DNA of 57,500 nucleotides from Chrysomallon squamiferum (GCA_012295275.1 CM022667.1:9502538-9560037), one strand, 5' to 3'; counted from the first letter of the stretch, positions 1 to 11,769 are shown. Notes: a model not told the origin generated them from the letters alone. A program made the numbers and translations.

Positions 1-447
1 GAATCTGTCCAGCCAATTGGTCCGATCTCACAGTCTGCACAGATTAAATATTTGATTGTTCCAACACTGTTTGTGAAGCCAACATTGTCAAATGTAAACA
101 TGTCCTCCACCATCCAATAATCTGTCAATGTTTCACCTCCTTCTGGTTGACTGTCGACATTTTTCTTAAACATGTGTGGTAGAACAAACTGCAACAAAAG
201 GAACTGGATTAAAGTAAAGTGATAATAATAATATTAATAATAATTGTAACAATTGCAATAATGATGTTAAAGAATGTTATGTTACTAATGAACAGTTATT
301 GTAAAACAAACTGTAAAGAAATAAACTGGATTCATGTGAATTAATAATAACAGTAATGATGATGGCAATAAAGCATTACATATCATTAAGGTATTTGGAC
401 ATTTATGATAAAACAAACAGTAAAGAAAAAAACAGGATTAAAACTGT

Positions 448-512
<65 letters not shown>

Positions 513-1197
513 TTAACAATAGTATGTGTTCTCTGTGTGGATGTAGTTTTCTGAGTTAGTGCCTGTTTGTGTGTGCATGAGTTTGCTTTGTTGTGGTTAT
601 GTGTTTGTACTGGTTAGCTCCAAAATCGATCAGAATCAGCATTCAGCAGAATAACAACTGAGATTTCATAATTATTTCATCATCATTTTCATTGTGTATA
701 TATTAATAAATGTCCAGCTTCTACATTTCACTGTCTACTCTGACTTAAAAAAAATAAAAATAAAAAATAAAAATTCCTTTTTTCATTGTATATAATGATT
801 TTTCTTTAATAACGATTTTCAAAATTGTGTACAATTAACAACTGATAATTCGATTTTTGCTGAAGTTTAAAAATCAGATTGTAAAAAACAAGAAAAAAAA
901 AAGTGGAAAGAAAAAATGAATAATGTATACAGTCAACATTAATAAATATTTGTAACTTTCAACGAAATTTTAACAAATAAAAATATATATAACAGCACCA
1001 AATAAAGAAAAGAAAGAAAAATTTAAATAGAAAAATTTGTTTCTCACTTCTGTTTCTACTTTTTGCGCCTGGTTTATCGACAGTACCTTACTAGGACAGC
1101 GTTGGCAATATATATTTGTCTTGTTCCTTCCATTTTCTAGAAGATTATTTTGATCTATACTGTTTCCTTTTTGTTTCGTATCGTTGGTTTCTGCCAT
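1..1197 (-). CDS. RABIF: RABIF/MSS4, Rab-interacting guanine nucleotide release factor (3' end outside window)
   Basis: Two exons are visible: exon 1 at 1048-1197 (ATG at 1195-1197, 50 codons, donor GTGAGA) and exon 2 at 188-1 (acceptor TTTTGTTGCAG), joined in phase 0. The product has CQRC at residues 31-34 and CADC at residues 100-103, the two cysteine pairs that bind the structural zinc of MSS4. It also has the family motif GRN followed by CQRC, then DYWMVEDMFTFDNVGFT and EIGPIGW. The start is the first ATG after an in-frame TAA. By family knowledge MSS4 binds nucleotide-free exocytic Rabs (Rab1/3/8/10 group) and acts as a weak exchange factor or holdase in the cytosol. About 10-20 C-terminal residues should lie left of position 1. 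The intron at 189-1047 is AT-rich with an AAT array at 449-511. The gene is head-to-head with PSME3IP1. Confidence 0.93.
449..511. repeat. AAT array in RABIF intron 1
   Basis: Pure (AAT)n of about 63 bp; first of at least a dozen AAT/ATT arrays in the window. Confidence 0.95.
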
Positions 1198-2236
1198 GGG
1201 TATGCAATATACAGAAAAATCGCATACACACGGAAGTCTTTGCACTTAAAATATACCATACAATACACTGATACTAAACTGCCGTGAATGTTTATTTCGC
1301 GAATCGGAAGTAAAATTCGGTTGCGCAAACAGAATCGGGGCGCGTGGAAGTAAAGTGGTAAAAATTTATATATTAATCAGTTACTTTCTGTTCAAATTAT
1401 TTGCATTTTAAAAGTTTGATTTTAGCGTTGAGAATAAGCATTTGCACAAGACTTCCGACTGGCCCTATTTCGCATTATTGAACATTTCTAATTAAAACGA
1501 TCATTTATAATAAAGTTTTAAAGCGTTATGGAACTTAAACTGCAATATAATTAATATAAATATTATGTTTATCAAATATAGGTATGAATCATTGTTTGTA
1601 TTTCGGAAGAAGAAAAAAAACCCAACAACAACAACAATATATATATCTTCAGTCTGAAAAATAATACACTATTTACAGTGCAAAATGTGTACGTGTAGGT
1701 TCGGAAATTTTGCTTTTGAGTTAATTTTGACGTTTTATCGTTACATTTTAAGTTAGTGTTCGTTATTTCTATTTTTCATTTTATTTTCTTGTTGTTTGTT
1801 ACATTATAATTAATATTTGTGGTGTTTATAATTAATATATATTATATTTTTCTTTATTAGTAATTATCAAAGTGATTCAACATTTTCATTATTAATACTA
1901 TGAAGAATCCATGAATAATAAATTTATAAAACCTGAAAACCATATGCCAAATTTAATTTTTTTTTTTTCTTTGAGTAATATAAAATTATTATCACAATTC
2001 CTTTTTAACAAAGATATAATATGAAAGAAAAATGTTTTACATAAGTACTGTACAATTATTTTGCAATGCCAGACCAAATATGTTTCCAGATAGAAAAGCC
2101 AGATAAACCAGTGTAGTTACTAACTGAAATTTATTAATATTTCCTCACAATTCTGCAAAGCAGTTCTCAACCATAAATCATGAACTACCTACACTGAAAA
2201 ATGGATTACATAGAAATTCTTAATTCTGTATTTCAG
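1198..2236. promoter_or_regulatory. Divergent promoter region between RABIF and PSME3IP1
   Basis: These 1.04 kb separate the RABIF start codon from the first visible acceptor (TTTCAG, ending at 2236) ahead of the PSME3IP1 start. The part at 1225-1350 is locally CpG-rich (TTCGCGAATCGG, TTGCGCAA, GGGGCGCG) in otherwise AT-rich DNA. It holds ETS/GABP-type CGGAAGT cores at 1231-1237 and 1305-1311, a variant TGGAAGT at 1345-1351, and an inverted copy ACTTCCG at 1451-1457. No TATA box is placed convincingly for either gene. An untranslated first exon of PSME3IP1 probably lies here, since an acceptor precedes its start codon. The rest (1500-2236) is AT-rich with nothing recognisable. Confidence 0.55.
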
Positions 2237-2315
2237 ACAGAAAACAAAACAAAAAATAAAATTAAATAAAACTTCTTTCTGAGAAAGGAGTTTTGTTCAT
2301 TACTCATCAAATAAA

Positions 2316-5300
2316 ATGAGTTTTGGTGGACAGAATGTTGCAAACATAGCACTAAAAAGCTTTGAGAGTCAAGATGAAATAGATGAGAAAAAACGACTGC
2401 GACAAGAAGAGTGGGAGAAAGTGAGAAAAGCAGATGATCCACTTGGTAATTCTATTTTTGTGAACAATCCATTTATTGCTACTGTACTAACTATTTGTAT
2501 CAGTAACAGGTTTTATGTAGGTTATGAAAGGCAAAGTGATAGGGAATTAAACCAAAAAAACACAAAAAAAACTTGTTTTTTAATTTAAAAATTGAAATCA
2601 TTGTAAAAATACCATTTTGATAATACTAAACTAATTTAAATTTAATATAATTTTTTTTTTATCTAATCTCATTGTTTGTCAGGTGAATCAGTTTAGTTAC
2701 TGTTATTACTGTTTTTTTAACCAGTAAGGCATTATTTTAATTTTCTTTGAAAAGATAAAGTTTAATGTTTGTTCATTTATTGTTTTATCGTTGATGTTTC
2801 TTAAATTTATACAAGTCAGCCATTTTTATTTTCTTGTTATGTTACTGTTGATTTTTTCTTTCTTGAAAAACACACTAAAAATAAAGATTTTATATTACAG
2901 TTAATTACTAATAATATTTACTGAAGGAATTATATAGTTGAAAATGAAACAGAAATAGAAATTAATAAATAAATAGATAAGATTAAAATAATACAGATGT
3001 CAGTAAAATGTGAAAGTAAATAAGAAATTGCAATAATAAAAATATGACTTAAAATAAAAAGAAAATACTAATTAAAATACTAATGATAATAATAATAACA
3101 GAAGTACTTCAAGTAATGGTGGTCAAAGTGGAACAGTAGTGACAGCTCTTCAAAACTTAAAAGTAAATGCAATTACAAATTACCGATTTTTTCCATTTAT
3201 ATGTAAATTATAATGAAACTGTTCTGGCAACACTATTATTTATAAAATAACATTTACAGAGTGCCCCGAAGAAGAAACCAGATCACTGTATGAACAACTG
3301 CAGGCAGTGAAAGACGCGAAAGAGAAGGAGTATGAAGAGGAACATAAATTAAGTGAGTGTTATCTTTATTAACGGTCTAACTTGGCAAGGCAGCTTGCAT
3401 TTTTCAGTGACCCATGATAGCTGTACCAGAAGGAGCTGCAGCTCCTGGAAGTGATTCTGGTTCTCAAACTGGATTGGTCAAAGGGTAGAATACACTAAAG
3501 TGGGACCGGTGCAAAAAAAATAGATGATTAAGCAAAACTACTTGTAGGGAGGCACATAACTGCAGCTCAACACAAATTCATTTATATTACAGAAATACAA
3601 AAACAACAAAACAAAATAAAATCAAAGTTTAACAATGCTGTCAACATTTCAACGTTAATGGTTATTATATGGTTTTTGGAAAACAATTTTTGTTTAGTAA
3701 TATCTCAAAATGGTCCTTGACTGTGTCAGAAAATGGTCTATTAAAATTCTTTGTCCTTCCTTGTTATTATTTTATTCTTTTGGTCTACATGTGATGATTA
3801 GTAACAAAGCATGACAATAAAATAATTCTGTTAAATAATTTGAACAACTGCATTTTACCCTTTTATAACTGAATCTATGACATTATTGCATATGTGGAAA
3901 AATGATAGTTGTGTTTTTGTTATGCTAGAACAAAAATTCAGAGCAAATCAGTCTGCCCTGTAAATGATGTCACTGATTTTATGAAATAGTGGCGATACCT
4001 AATTATTTTTTTAATCTGTACTGTTTGAATTATTTATTTATTTATTTAATTTTGTTTTAAATTTTTTTTTTACAGGGAACTCTGTAAAAGGTCTTGAAGA
4101 AGAAGAAGTAGGATTTTTAAATTTTGTATCTGAACGGCAACTGCAGATTGAAAAAGAAAGAAAAAGTGAAGAAGAAAGTGTACTTAAAGAGATGAGAATA
4201 TCCTTTTATGAGAGAGAGAGAAAGAGTAAAGCTATGTACATATGAACAAGCACACATACACAAATACACAGATAAAAGAAAGTTAAAGGTCTAGAGAGAG
4301 AGATAATGAGAGTGGGGAGGAGAGAGAGAGAACATACATTGTAAAGTACAAAATCTTTGTCAAGATAGTATAATCTTAAAGGGACACTACTTGTATTAAT
4401 TAATGTTACATTTTAATCTGACCTCAGCACGCACATAAATGAGGGATGCATTAATTTCATGATACATTGTGTGTATACACAGATTTGAATATGTAACAGG
4501 AAAAATTCATTCTTGGAGACAGAGTCAAATGTGTATATGTGCATGCATGTACTCATGTAAATAAATATTTTGTTTTAGTTTCCCTCCATTCTTAACAAAA
4601 TGTAACAACAAATGAGTACAGACTACCAACACTGCTGTGATGCAATGACACGTACAATGCAGGCCGTCTTGCTTTAAAGAGTTTAAAAATGAGTGTTTAT
4701 ATATATATACATTTTATTATTTTTTTTTTTTTCCCCATTGCAAAACCATTTACAAGAATGTTTCAACAGTCTCACAAGTCTGGCTGCTAAAATATTTTTC
4801 TAATCACTGGAGATTAGTTGCGAGTTATCAGGTTCTGCTTGTTGTTTCCATATCTAGGGTTACCTCCCTTGACAATTTTTGTAAGAATCAACTGTGAAAC
4901 ACGGCAGACCCAAATCTCCAAAGTCGCCAAGACGCAGATCTAACAACAGATCACCAACCAGACCCTCGGGCAGCAGAGGATCACGCAAGTCCCAGCAGAC
5001 GCTGCTGTCAGGAGCTGTGAAGAGAAAACGGTTTTGTTTTTTTCATTTATTTATTACATTTCTTTCTTTTTTTCTGACTGTTATATTCTCAATGTTGGCT
5101 TATGAGATTTTGTTTTATAGTGCAGGTTGTTGTATTGTTTTGCATTGCATAAATTTAGAATTGAAAAAAAAGAAACTGCATTTAATCACAGGAAAGTCCA
5201 GTATCATGAAATATATTGAGACTTGTTATTGATTATGTTTTACTATACATGATCTTTTGTGATGTGTTTAATTTTTATTCTGTAAATTTGATTTTATTTC

Positions 5301-6168
5301 TTTTATTTTATTTTTTTAAATTTAATTTAATTTATTTCTGTTTTTAATTTTAGATCTCGTTCACCAAGAAAAAGGATAAAGTACACATTACTTGAATTAG
5401 ATCAAGATGCTTTAGAACAAGCTACTTCAGGTCTAGGTAACAAAATCTGTCTGTCTGTCTGTCTGTCTGTATCTTAGTCTGTTTATCTATCCTTTATATT
5501 TATAAAACAAAGGAAAAGATTCGGGTTAAAGCGAAATAATCTTTTAAAATGAGAGCGACAGCAATAACTTGGTCGCATAGAACTAATCTGAATAAAGTAC
5601 CGTACTTGTTGTTGTACAGTTTGAGATATTTCCAAATCTGACTAGTGCTCAGTTTTAGAAAAGCTGCTTTGTGTGGCTTACTGCTCTATGAAAAGTTTAA
5701 TATTTCTGCTTAGCAACCTAAGGACTGAAGATTGAAGCTTTCTTCTCTGCTATATAATGTAACTGAAAAAGGAAATATCTGACACTGAATAAGTAGCTAA
5801 AATTTCAATTTAGTGAGCAAATTGTCTTTCATTCATCTGTTTATTTCCTTTCAAAAGCAAACTTAGAAGAGGATAATGACGATAAAGAAGTAAAAAAAGA
5901 AGTTGTAGAGAAAGAGAAAAAGCAAGAAGATGATGATGACGACGATGATGATGATGATCATGATGATGATGCCTGCAACAGTTCGAAAGGAAGCTACACT
6001 GTACCACCTGCTAAAGGGGGCGTGGCACGTGTTATTGGCATTCTGCCAGGGATTGGCGAATACTCGGGAGACAGTTCAGATTCCACATCGAGCGAGTCGG
6101 ACATTGATGATTTGTTTACACCCAAAACTGTTATTCGCAGAGTGCAGATTGTCGAAAGCAACAATTAG
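2316..6168 (+). CDS. PSME3IP1: PSME3-interacting protein (FAM192A/NIP30), six coding exons, 303 aa
   Basis: Coding exons: 2316-2445, 3260-3352, 4076-4225, 4886-5030, 5354-5436, 5858-6168; phases agree and the sum is 912 nt. The N-terminal NIP30 domain shows EIDEKKRLRQEEWEKVRK, then CPEE, TRSLYEQLQ and GLEEEEVGFLNFV. The middle has the family motif LLSGAVKRKR. The last exon carries an acidic Asp run and then GILPGIGEYSGDSSDSTSSE, the conserved C-terminus that in the human protein binds the proteasome activator PA28-gamma and is phosphorylated by CK2. The protein is expected in the nucleus. It is about 50 residues longer than the human protein (254 aa), mainly from an Arg/Ser/Pro-rich stretch in exon 4 and the Asp run. 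The end of exon 3 is the least certain junction: 4225 (A|GTAAAG) is preferred, and 4177 (A|GTGTAC) would also keep frame. An AATAAA directly abuts the TAG stop. Confidence 0.92.
3431..3446. repeat. Perfect 16-bp palindrome in PSME3IP1 intron 2
   Basis: AGGAGCTGCAGCTCCT reads the same on both strands and is flanked by CCAGA / GG, which extends it imperfectly. It is GC-rich in an AT-rich intron. No function is implied by the sequence. Confidence 0.8.
4591..4680. repeat. Dispersed repeat, copy A (PSME3IP1 intron 3)
   Basis: The segment beginning CTTAACAAAATGTAAC and ending TTGCTTTAAAGAG is repeated in the same orientation at 7164-7252. The first 37 bases of the pair differ at about 4 positions; the second half is more diverged, and both end in TTGCTTTAA(A/G)GAG. 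It carries no open frame and is probably a short non-autonomous element. Confidence 0.7.
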
Positions 6169-6174
6169 AATAAA
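6169..6174 (+). terminator. Polyadenylation signal abutting the PSME3IP1 stop codon
   Basis: AATAAA begins on the base after the TAG at 6166-6168. It is followed by T-rich sequence and a GT-containing stretch around 6210-6235. Further AATAAA copies (for example 6615-6620) could serve a longer form. Confidence 0.5.
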
Positions 6175-6228
6175 TCTGTTTTATTGTTTTAAAAATTGAT
6201 TTAGTCCAAAGCCTTGTTGATTTTCTTT

Positions 6229-6273
6229 ATATCTGTCTATCAATCTAACATATATGTATATCAAGGCATTAGA

Positions 6274-6322
<49 letters not shown>

Positions 6323-6393
6323 TTAAGAGCTTCTGGCTCTAACCTCTTGAAGATATATATATATATATATTAGACTGATAGATAAATAGATAC
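6229..6393. repeat. Imperfect foldback (MITE-like) centred on an AT array
   Basis: The left arm (TCTATCAATCTAA, then TCAAGGCATTAGAGCC) is matched in reverse complement by the right arm (GGCTCTAACCTCTTGA, then TTAGACTGATAGATA). The inner 16-base block pairs at 13 of 16 positions. The centre is a long (AT)n run at about 6277-6318 plus a short unique sequence. No coding capacity. It lies just downstream of the PSME3IP1 stop. Confidence 0.55.
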
Positions 6394-7742
6394 ACACTCA
6401 CATACATACTGTAAGTATGTCAGGTGAAGAAACAAACTTTTATACTGCTAACAGTTCTGCCAACAAAATTAACAGTAGTGAAACAGAAAACAAAATTCCA
6501 TTTACATTTAGTCAAAATTAGAATTATTTCATAATGCTATTTCAAGACTTTATATAGATGAAATAGCTTACATTTACATACTTTAATAATAATCATTATT
6601 AATGAGAGATCATCAATAAAGTTTAGTTGAAATTTTTGAATAAATAAAGATAATTAAAGTGCAGTTTAATTTTTCGTCCTTTTTTTCCTGATGCATTCCT
6701 AAAAATGTTGTGAAAAGAAAACTGAGTTAAAATTATCAATGATTTTACTTTTTTTTAAATTAGAGAGAGAGAGAGACATTTACACAGATAAATTTCGTAT
6801 CAAGTTGCATGTATTACCAAGATTTAAATTAGTTTTGAGCAACCTGTAAATATGCTTCCTGTATAAACGATAACTTTTACCATAAAATAAAAATAAAAGG
6901 TTTCCATTTGAATATGACACGCCCAAAGTACGAGTCAAATCTTTTACGGTAATGCAATTTTTATTTCAAATTATACAAGTGCTTAAAAAGTTGAAGTTTT
7001 GGGGTCAAATTTAGTTCGTTTCTTCATTTTATAGATAACATTATCCGACTCAAAATAATCAAACAGTAAATATTTTATTACTATTATTTAATATAATTTA
7101 TTTTACAAGTATATATTTAATATTTATTTATTTATTTTATTTATTTCTTTTTCTTTTTTCAATCTTAACGAAATGTAACAACAAACGAGTATATACTACC
7201 AGCGCAGCCATGATATGATGTGCATTGCGGACCGGTTTGGTTGCTTTAAGGAGTCTTTTTGTTTTTTCAGAAAGAAAAAACTCAGGCACGCATCTACCTA
7301 TTAGTCCGCCATATGCACAGTAACATCACAACTTGGTTGTAAAGAGAGAAATTGGCAGTGTTAAAAGATAACTCTACGTAGCTCTAAACAGTATTATAAT
7401 AACAGAGAGGTATAAAGAATTTTATCTGACCAGTTATTCGGTTCAGTTACAACATAAATTAACTGGGAGATGTAAAAAAAACAGGTAATAAATAAAATAA
7501 ATAAATCAAATAAAACCTCGGTAATTCGAACTCGGATACAGATTGCTTATCTTCGTTTATTCCAAAATCTATTGGTATTAATACTGTTATTACAAATTAA
7601 CTATATATTAACTTTAGTATTGTTGTCGTTGTTGTTATTTTAGTATATAAATAAAAGTATTTCATCTTGAATGTTTTATCTATACAAAGTCGTGGAATAA
7701 GCATAAAGAAATAATTCTAGTTATCACGTTAATGTTATGTTT

Positions 7743-7776
<34 letters not shown>

Positions 7777-8035
7777 GTTTTCCTAGTCTGGTAATTTTAT
7801 TGACAAAACTAAGCGTTGTAACAGTCTATTTCCTACCTTGACATTTAACAAAGCGCTTGTTTCTTTTTTTATTAACAGATATATGATCTTCATATAATCG
7901 TTACTGCGTGACAAAACTGTTTTTATATAACAGAGAGAAATAATTCTAATCGTCTCAACGCCAAATATGTTTTCACCTTTTAACAACTGGTTTAAGGCAT
8001 TGTGTTTTTATTCTACATTGTTATTTATTTAGTTA

Positions 8036-8089
<54 letters not shown>

Positions 8090-8184
8090 GTTGTTATTAT
8101 TATTATTGTTGTTGTTGTTGTTGTTGTTGTTATTATTTTCTTCTATGTGCAGGAAAGCATATACCATAGATTATATTTTGGGGA

Positions 8185-8220
<36 letters not shown>

Positions 8221-9657
8221 CTTATTCTTATTCCTTTTTTTTTCTTCTGGTTTAAATGAATGAGAATGTAGGTAGACAAATGGTTACAAAACTAAACAAA
8301 GATAAACCTAGATAAATAACGTGTGTGTGTTTGTGAAAAGAATTAGTACGAACCCTCAAAAATATATAAACTAATGTAACTAACACATTTTTCTTTCTTT
8401 CCCACAACCACAGAATGTCAAGAGTTAAGACCAGACGCACGCGCGTTCCCAGTTCTCGTGGCAAACGAGAAAATAAAACAAAAAACAAAAAATCGTCGGG
8501 GGTTAACGCGTTCTGCTTTCTCGTAACTGCCGAGTGCGTACGAACAGGTGTCAGGGCGCATAAAAAATATATTTATTTGTTTTTAGAGCGAAACTAATGT
8601 TAAACTCAGATGGTTATTTCTGGGAAGCAGATAAAAGAGAAAAAGAGAAGAAGAAGAAGAAGAAGAGTATATATATATATATGTTCTGAGTGGGGGAAAA
8701 AAAGCAAAAACTTTATTATCTTTCAGTATGTTTTTGATTCCGTGTGAGACCTCGGGAATTATGGTCCACTGCCCCGATTCTGCCGATGTCGGCTTTTTCT
8801 GTTTTCCTTAAGAATGAAACTCGAGTTTCTTGAGCCAGACTTGTCCGACCAGATGTATGTAATTTGCGTTCTTAGCTTTGCTTAATTAACTGAAAGCTTA
8901 CCAAATGAGCAAAAGAAATCTGACAAGGTCACGGTGACCTCACAGAGCGGGGCAAATATAAGTTTTCGTTCAAAAACATGCGGGCTGTCTTCAAAGGTTT
9001 CCTATCATAATTTAATTAGTAATGTGAAATTCACAGATTTGTTTCAATTAATGTCGACGGGAAAGGCCATTGGCAATGTCAACGGGAAAAAGCAGACGAA
9101 TAGTAGTTCCTGCGAGAAGTTATAGACTGTGAGATATATAACGTGTGTGTGTTGATAAAAGCAGAGGGGACAAAAAAAAAAAAAAATCCCTTGACGTGTT
9201 ATAAACAGGGCCTAAGAAGGGGGCCCAGCCGGGGCCCAGTAACTAAGAAGGATCCACTACAACCATGCAAAATCGACCCCCCCCCCACGTCGAGAACAAC
9301 TACTTTCTACTACCCTCAGCCTGACATACACTTACATTCACATACACAAACATCACTATGTTTATCACATCACACTTACTTCTTTTGCTTAGTATTCTGA
9401 GAAAAATCTTTGCCTGCCTCGGGGTCCCAACGAGGTCTTGTACCACCTTGCAAATTTTCTCTTGGAGGCCCTGGTTATACATGATATTGTCATATTATTA
9501 GCAAAGGTTCGTCTCAAGTGACTGAAAGCCTCATTCCTACTAAAGTATAAATAATGATTTTAATGTTATGATGTTAGTACCTTTTTAATCAAACTATCAA
9601 ATTATTATTTTAAAGTATAACACATGTGGGGTGGGATGTGAAACTATATTCCTATTT

Positions 9658-9709
<52 letters not shown>

Positions 9710-9980
9710 TAATAATAATAATTTAAAATAAAAAAAGAAGGAAGAAATAAAAAGAAAACTATTACAATAAAAGAATAATACAGAAAAGCAATGACTTTAT
9801 CCTATTTTAATATCCTAGATTTTATATTACTATATTCGATTGTCGTCGATATATCATTACAAACTAAACACAATACTTTTCTGGGTTTTAATTCACTGAG
9901 AGAAGTGGAGAAAGAACATCAACGATAATGAGGAGGATAGTGAATGCAGTGGTTCTGGTGATGGTTAACTGAACAAAAAG
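6394..9980. other. Gene-free spacer with microsatellites
   Basis: No supported gene. It holds repeat copy B, a poly-T tract (7747-7773), an ATT array that turns into GTT units (8039-8132), a CT array (8189-8218) and an AAT array (9661-9722). Short frames occur near 8415-8597, 8934-9125 and 9143-9482, without recognisable family, splice context or conserved motif. The stretch 9210-9275 is unusually GC-rich, with two GGGGCCC words. Confidence 0.6.
7164..7252. repeat. Dispersed repeat, copy B (downstream of PSME3IP1)
   Basis: Second copy of the element at 4591-4680, beginning CTTAACGAAATGTAAC and ending TTGCTTTAAGGAG. Flanking DNA is unrelated apart from low-complexity T-rich tracts on the left side of both copies, so the shared unit is about 90 bp as seen here. 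Confidence 0.7.
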
Positions 9981-10017
9981 AATAGTAGTAGTAGTAGTAG
10001 TAGTAGTAGTAATAGTA

Positions 10018-10245
10018 TCAGTAGTAATAGTTGTATCAGTAGTAATAGTAATAATAACAGTCGTAGTAGAATAGTAGTTGTATCAGTAGTAATAGTAATA
10101 ATAACAGTCGCAGTAGAATAGTAGTAGTATCAGTAGTAATAGTAATAATAACAGTCGTAGTAGAATAGTAGTTGTATCAGTAGTAATAGTAATAATAACA
10201 GTCGTAGTAGAATAGTAGTAGTATCAGTAGTAATAGTAATAATAA
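10018..10245. repeat. 47-bp minisatellite, about 4.8 units
   Basis: The word CAGTCGTAGTAGAATAGTAG recurs with exact 47-base spacing (10058, 10105, 10152, 10199), and each unit ends in AGTAATAGTAATAATAA. Units differ at only a few bases (GTCGTAG or GTCGCAG; AGTAGTTG or AGTAGTAG). An AGT trinucleotide run precedes it (9985-10015) and looks like the seed. Confidence 0.85.
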
Positions 10246-11523
10246 AGAGAGGGGGTGGCAAGAAGAACGTACCTTCCATCTTTGGACCTCAAACATTTAG
10301 CAATTATAATGTTACAGAAAACCCTGTACAAATTCCCATTAAATCAAAATATTTTTTATTTGTATTTTTTACAAAAGGTAAGCCAGCTTATATCATAAAT
10401 TTAGATATACATGTCTGATGTAAAGTGAAATAGAATAGCTGGCTGCCAAGAAGGATAGATCCGATACCGCGCGTTTTACAGACATCATTTTTAAATAATC
10501 GCAACTTAAAGAAACATATAGCTAAAAGGATAAATAAATAAAAATTTGATATCATAAACATGCAAAACGTAAGTTCAGAGGTCGAAGAGTCAGTGTGTTA
10601 ATTCAGCTGTCGAAGAATTTTTTTTTTCCCCAGGGTGAGTATTTGAAACTTCCACCAAACCTCATTATGAGTCTGAGAACATTCAAAAATAATCTTTTAA
10701 AACACACCACGTACTCTCGTTAAAACTGGCGAATTCGATACGTGTACTTCTCAAACCTTTGGCTCGGGTCCATAAAATAGGATAGGGGAGGGTCTACGGC
10801 TTAATAAAAGAAAAAGAAGAAATAAAAGTAAAAACCTATACATTATTCAGGAGAAAAAGGAATGGTGGTGTGAGACTAAAGGTCACGTGTAATAGTTCTC
10901 GCGGAACGAGATTTCACGACGTCTGAAGTAGAATTTTATCTTTTTTTATCGTTTAATAATTCGTTGATATGTGAAATGAAAGCTGAACTTCCTACCTCAC
11001 ACAAAGCGCTCGGCAGAAAAAGAAATAGCAATTCACGGTCTTTGTTATTCGTTTCCCCTGAAATATTTAAAATTTTTCAATCTCTCATTTTTATGTTTAA
11101 AAAAATAAAAAAATGAAAAAATAAAAAAATTATATAAATATTTGTTTAAAGTATAAATTTGAACAACGGCAGATATTCTCAATATATCTGGCAAACTTCC
11201 AAGTTATTGTTTTATTTATTTTCTGCTCTGAAAAGTTAATTTGAAAAGAAGTTATAACAACAGACTGTTTCAAATATCAGGCCACCGCCATATTTCTGTA
11301 GTTGTAACACAATCGCAAACAAGTTGGTATTATTTGTTCTAAATTTTGTTCTGATGTTTTCAGAGTAAGAGTTAACAGCCCACCACCAATTCAACATCGG
11401 CGTTCGATTTTTTAAAATTATTTTAAATCTATTATTTCATAGTTATACTTTGTTATAAGTGATGATAAAATATAAAATAATAACTTGAGAGTATAAATAA
11501 TTTTGTTAGACTATTTATTCGTG

Positions 11524-11583
<60 letters not shown>

Positions 11584-11769
11584 AATAAATATTCGTTTAA
11601 TGAAAACAGATACAACTAGTCAACACCATTATCACCCGTAGCAGCAAAACTGCAACAAACTGACGTCTGCACCAAGCACCTTAGTGCCATTCCGCACCAT
11701 GAAGCATATAACTGATGAAATACCAGCAACATTAAGCCGGCAATATATCATTTACAGAAAATCAGCAGC
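10246..11769. other. Gene-free spacer
   Basis: AT-rich DNA with no supported gene. It contains an AAT array at 11527-11575 followed by AAAT units to about 11590. No exon-like segment with matching splice sites was found on either strand. Confidence 0.6.

Noticed and set aside
5925-5974. GAT/Asp run as a non-coding microsatellite
   Set aside because: It is in frame within the last PSME3IP1 exon and flanked by conserved coding sequence, so it is part of the protein.
8415-9482. Small frames of 60-85 codons on both strands
   Set aside because: No ATG context, splice partner, domain or composition signal distinguishes them from chance.
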